Shown: one piece after another, positions 62,582 through 64,000 of the stretch
Position numbering within the stretch: position 1 is the stretch's first letter
Layout: each line of letters starts with the position of its first letter
Made by a program: the position numbers and the translations under genes
The notes under the pieces: model-generated
The model's database searches: none
What the model saw: only the letters and a program-made list of their open reading frames with translations
Told to the model about the DNA's origin: nothing
Source: Pantoea sp. CCBC3-3-1
GTDB lineage: Bacteria; Pseudomonadota; Gammaproteobacteria; Enterobacterales; Enterobacteriaceae
Assembly (NCBI RefSeq): GCF_007981265.1
Contig: NZ_CP034363.1
Coordinates: forward strand, 4,650,001-4,714,000
Direction: 5' to 3'
DNA: 64,000 bases

Positions 62582-64000
62582 TTATTTGCCGGGCGCAGTT
62601 TTGCGCGTGGGCGTCTCACTGAAGATGCCTAGTTCATCCCAGATCGCATCGATCCGGGCCGTAACGGCAGGATCTTTACGAATCGGGCGGCCCCATTCAC
62701 GGTGGGTTTCCCCCGGCCACTTATTGGTCGCATCCAGCCCCATTTTTGAACCCAGGCCAGAAACTGGCGACGCGAAGTCCAGATAATCGATCGGCGTGTT
62801 TTCCACCAGAACCGTGTCCCGGGCCGGATCCATTCGGGTGGTAATGGCCCAGATCACATCATTCCAGTCGCGCGCGTTAACGTCATCATCACAGACGATA
62901 ACAAATTTGGTGTACATAAACTGCCGCAGAAAAGACCAGACGCCCATCATTACGCGTTTCGCGTGCCCGGCGTACTGTTTTTTTATGGTGACAACCGCAA
63001 GGCGATATGAACACCCTTCCGGCGGCAGATAAAAATCAACGATTTCCGGGAACTGTTTTTGCAGAATCGGGACAAAAACTTCGTTCAGCGCCACACCCAA
63101 TACGGCAGGTTCGTCCGGCGGACGGCCCGTATAAGTTGAATGATAAATGGCATCGCGACGTTGCGTAATATGCGTCACGGTGAATACCGGGAAATTGTCT
63201 ATTTCATTATAGTAACCGGTGTGGTCGCCATAGGGCCCTTCGGGCGCCATCTCGCCTGCCTCAATATAACCTTCAAGCACGATTTCGGCGCTGGCGGGAA
63301 CTTCCAGATCGTTAGAAATACACTTTACGACTTCCGATTTCGTGCCGCGCAGCAGGCCAGCAAACGCGTATTCGGAAAGCGTATCAGGAACCGGCGTAAC
63401 GGCACCAAGAATAGTCGCCGGGTCGGCACCAAGCGCAACAGAGACCGGGAAGCGTTCGCCGGGATGCTGCTGTGTCCATTCCTGAAAATCCAGCGCGCCG
63501 CCGCGATGGGAAAGCCAGCGCATAATCAGCTTGTTCTTACCAATCACCTGCTGGCGATAGATACCCAGATTCTGCCGCTCTTTATGCGGGCCACGGGTGA
63601 CGGTCAGGCCCCATGTGATGAGCGGCGCGGCATCTTCCGGCCAGCATTTCATCACCGGAATACGGGTCAGGTCGACCTCTTCCCCCTGCCAAACTTGTTG
63701 CTGACAGGGTGCATCCCGCAGGCGCTTCGTCGGCATATTTAATACCTGCTTCCACTGCGGCATCTTATCGAAGAAGTCCCGGAATCCACGCGGCGGTTCG
63801 GGTTCTTTCAGGAAAGCAAGCAGCCGGCCTACGTCACGTAACGCGGTGACATCTTCCTGTCCCATGCCCAGTGCAACGCGGTCCGGCGTACCGAACAGAT
63901 TGCACAGAACCGGCATGCTGTATCCCTTAGGATTTTCGAATAACAACGCCGGCCCGCCAGCCCGCAGGGTGCGGTCAGCGATTTCAGTCATTTCCAGATC
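62582..64000 (-). CDS. ubiD: UbiD, 4-hydroxy-3-polyprenylbenzoate decarboxylase, 5' end outside the window
   Basis: 473 residues are present; the frame is open to the window edge and the first codons shown (DLEMTEI) align with E. coli residues near 34, so about the first 24-35 residues are missing. The ATG at 63989-63991 is internal. UbiD decarboxylates the ubiquinone precursor using prenylated FMN made by Ubi[37 protein letters not shown] and [20 protein letters not shown] include the cofactor and catalytic (Arg, Glu) regions. Confidence 0.97.
   Translation of the reverse strand, partial: DLEMTEIADRTLRAGGPALLFENPKGYSMPVLCNLFGTPDRVALGMGQEDVTALRDVGRLLAFLKEPEPPRGFRDFFDKMPQWKQVLNMPTKRLRDAPCQQQVWQGEEVDLTRIPVMKCWPEDAAPLITWGLTVTRGPHKERQNLGIYRQQVIGKNKLIMRWLSHRGGALDFQEWTQQHPGERFPVSVALGADPATILGAVTPVPDTLSEYAFAGLLRGTKSEVVKCISNDLEVPASAEIVLEGYIEAGEMAPEGPYGDHTGYYNEIDNFPVFTVTHITQRRDAIYHSTYTGRPPDEPAVLGVALNEVFVPILQKQFPEIVDFYLPPEGCSYRLAVVTIKKQYAGHAKRVMMGVWSFLRQFMYTKFVIVCDDDVNARDWNDVIWAITTRMDPARDTVLVENTPIDYLDFASPVSGLGSKMGLDATNKWPGETHREWGRPIRKDPAVTARIDAIWDELGIFSETPTRKTAPGK

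Overview
The window is a 64 kb piece of a bacterial chromosome from the Enterobacterales. Many proteins (ProP, PitA, UspA, UspB, RsmJ, PrlC, Gor, BirA, MurB, TrkH, FadBA, Fre, UbiD) match their Escherichia coli counterparts almost throughout, and the rRNA operon is of the enterobacterial type. The myo-inositol genes, the lone IroN-type receptor and the gene order differ from E. coli. An Erwiniaceae-like or related plant- or environment-associated genus is my inference, not something shown directly.

Layout. 1-5250: end of a myo-inositol catabolic cluster (iolC 3' end, an RpiR-type regulator, iolB, iolA, an iolI-like isomerase). 5260-7765: convergent transporter genes yhhS and yhhT. 7808-13974: accessory genes (orphan ABC binding protein with a class II aldolase, a CSS/EAL cyclic-di-GMP phosphodiesterase, an unknown 163-residue protein) and proP. 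14051-21137: an iron uptake pair (binding protein and TonB-dependent receptor, Fur box upstream) and a 1224-residue autotransporter. 21688-23857: a TerC-family membrane protein and a pair of unknown AT-richer genes. 23922-35539: a conserved block, yhiN, pitA, uspB, uspA, rsmJ, prlC, a CPBP protease, rlmJ, rbn, gor. 35920-45081: accessory genes, namely a membrane-anchored protein with a phospholipase A2-like motif, an iroN-type receptor, and an amidohydrolase / monooxygenase-like / isochorismatase-like operon facing a LysR regulator. 45478-48326: alpha/beta hydrolase, birA, murB. 48574-54141: a complete rRNA operon on the minus strand (16S, tRNA-Glu, 23S, 5S) with P1 and P2 promoters, boxA and a terminator. 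54200-64000: hemG, trkH, yigZ, pepQ, then fadBA divergent, fre and the truncated ubiD.

How the parts work together. The iol genes convert inositol intermediates towards acetyl-CoA; IolB, IolC and IolA are successive late steps and the RpiR protein is the likely repressor. Two separate Fur-box-controlled receptors import ferric siderophores. fadBA carries a FadR-like operator. The rRNA operon joins the hemG side of E. coli rrnA to the murB-birA side of E. coli rrnB, which points to exchange between rRNA operons at some point in the two lineages.

Most worth following up: the phospholipase A2-like membrane protein (35920-38112), the unknown pair at 22743-23857, the catabolic operon at 40929-44047 with a Cys/His-rich tail on its amidohydrolase, and the near-identical 144-bp repeats in the autotransporter. 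I found no CRISPR array, prophage or insertion sequence.
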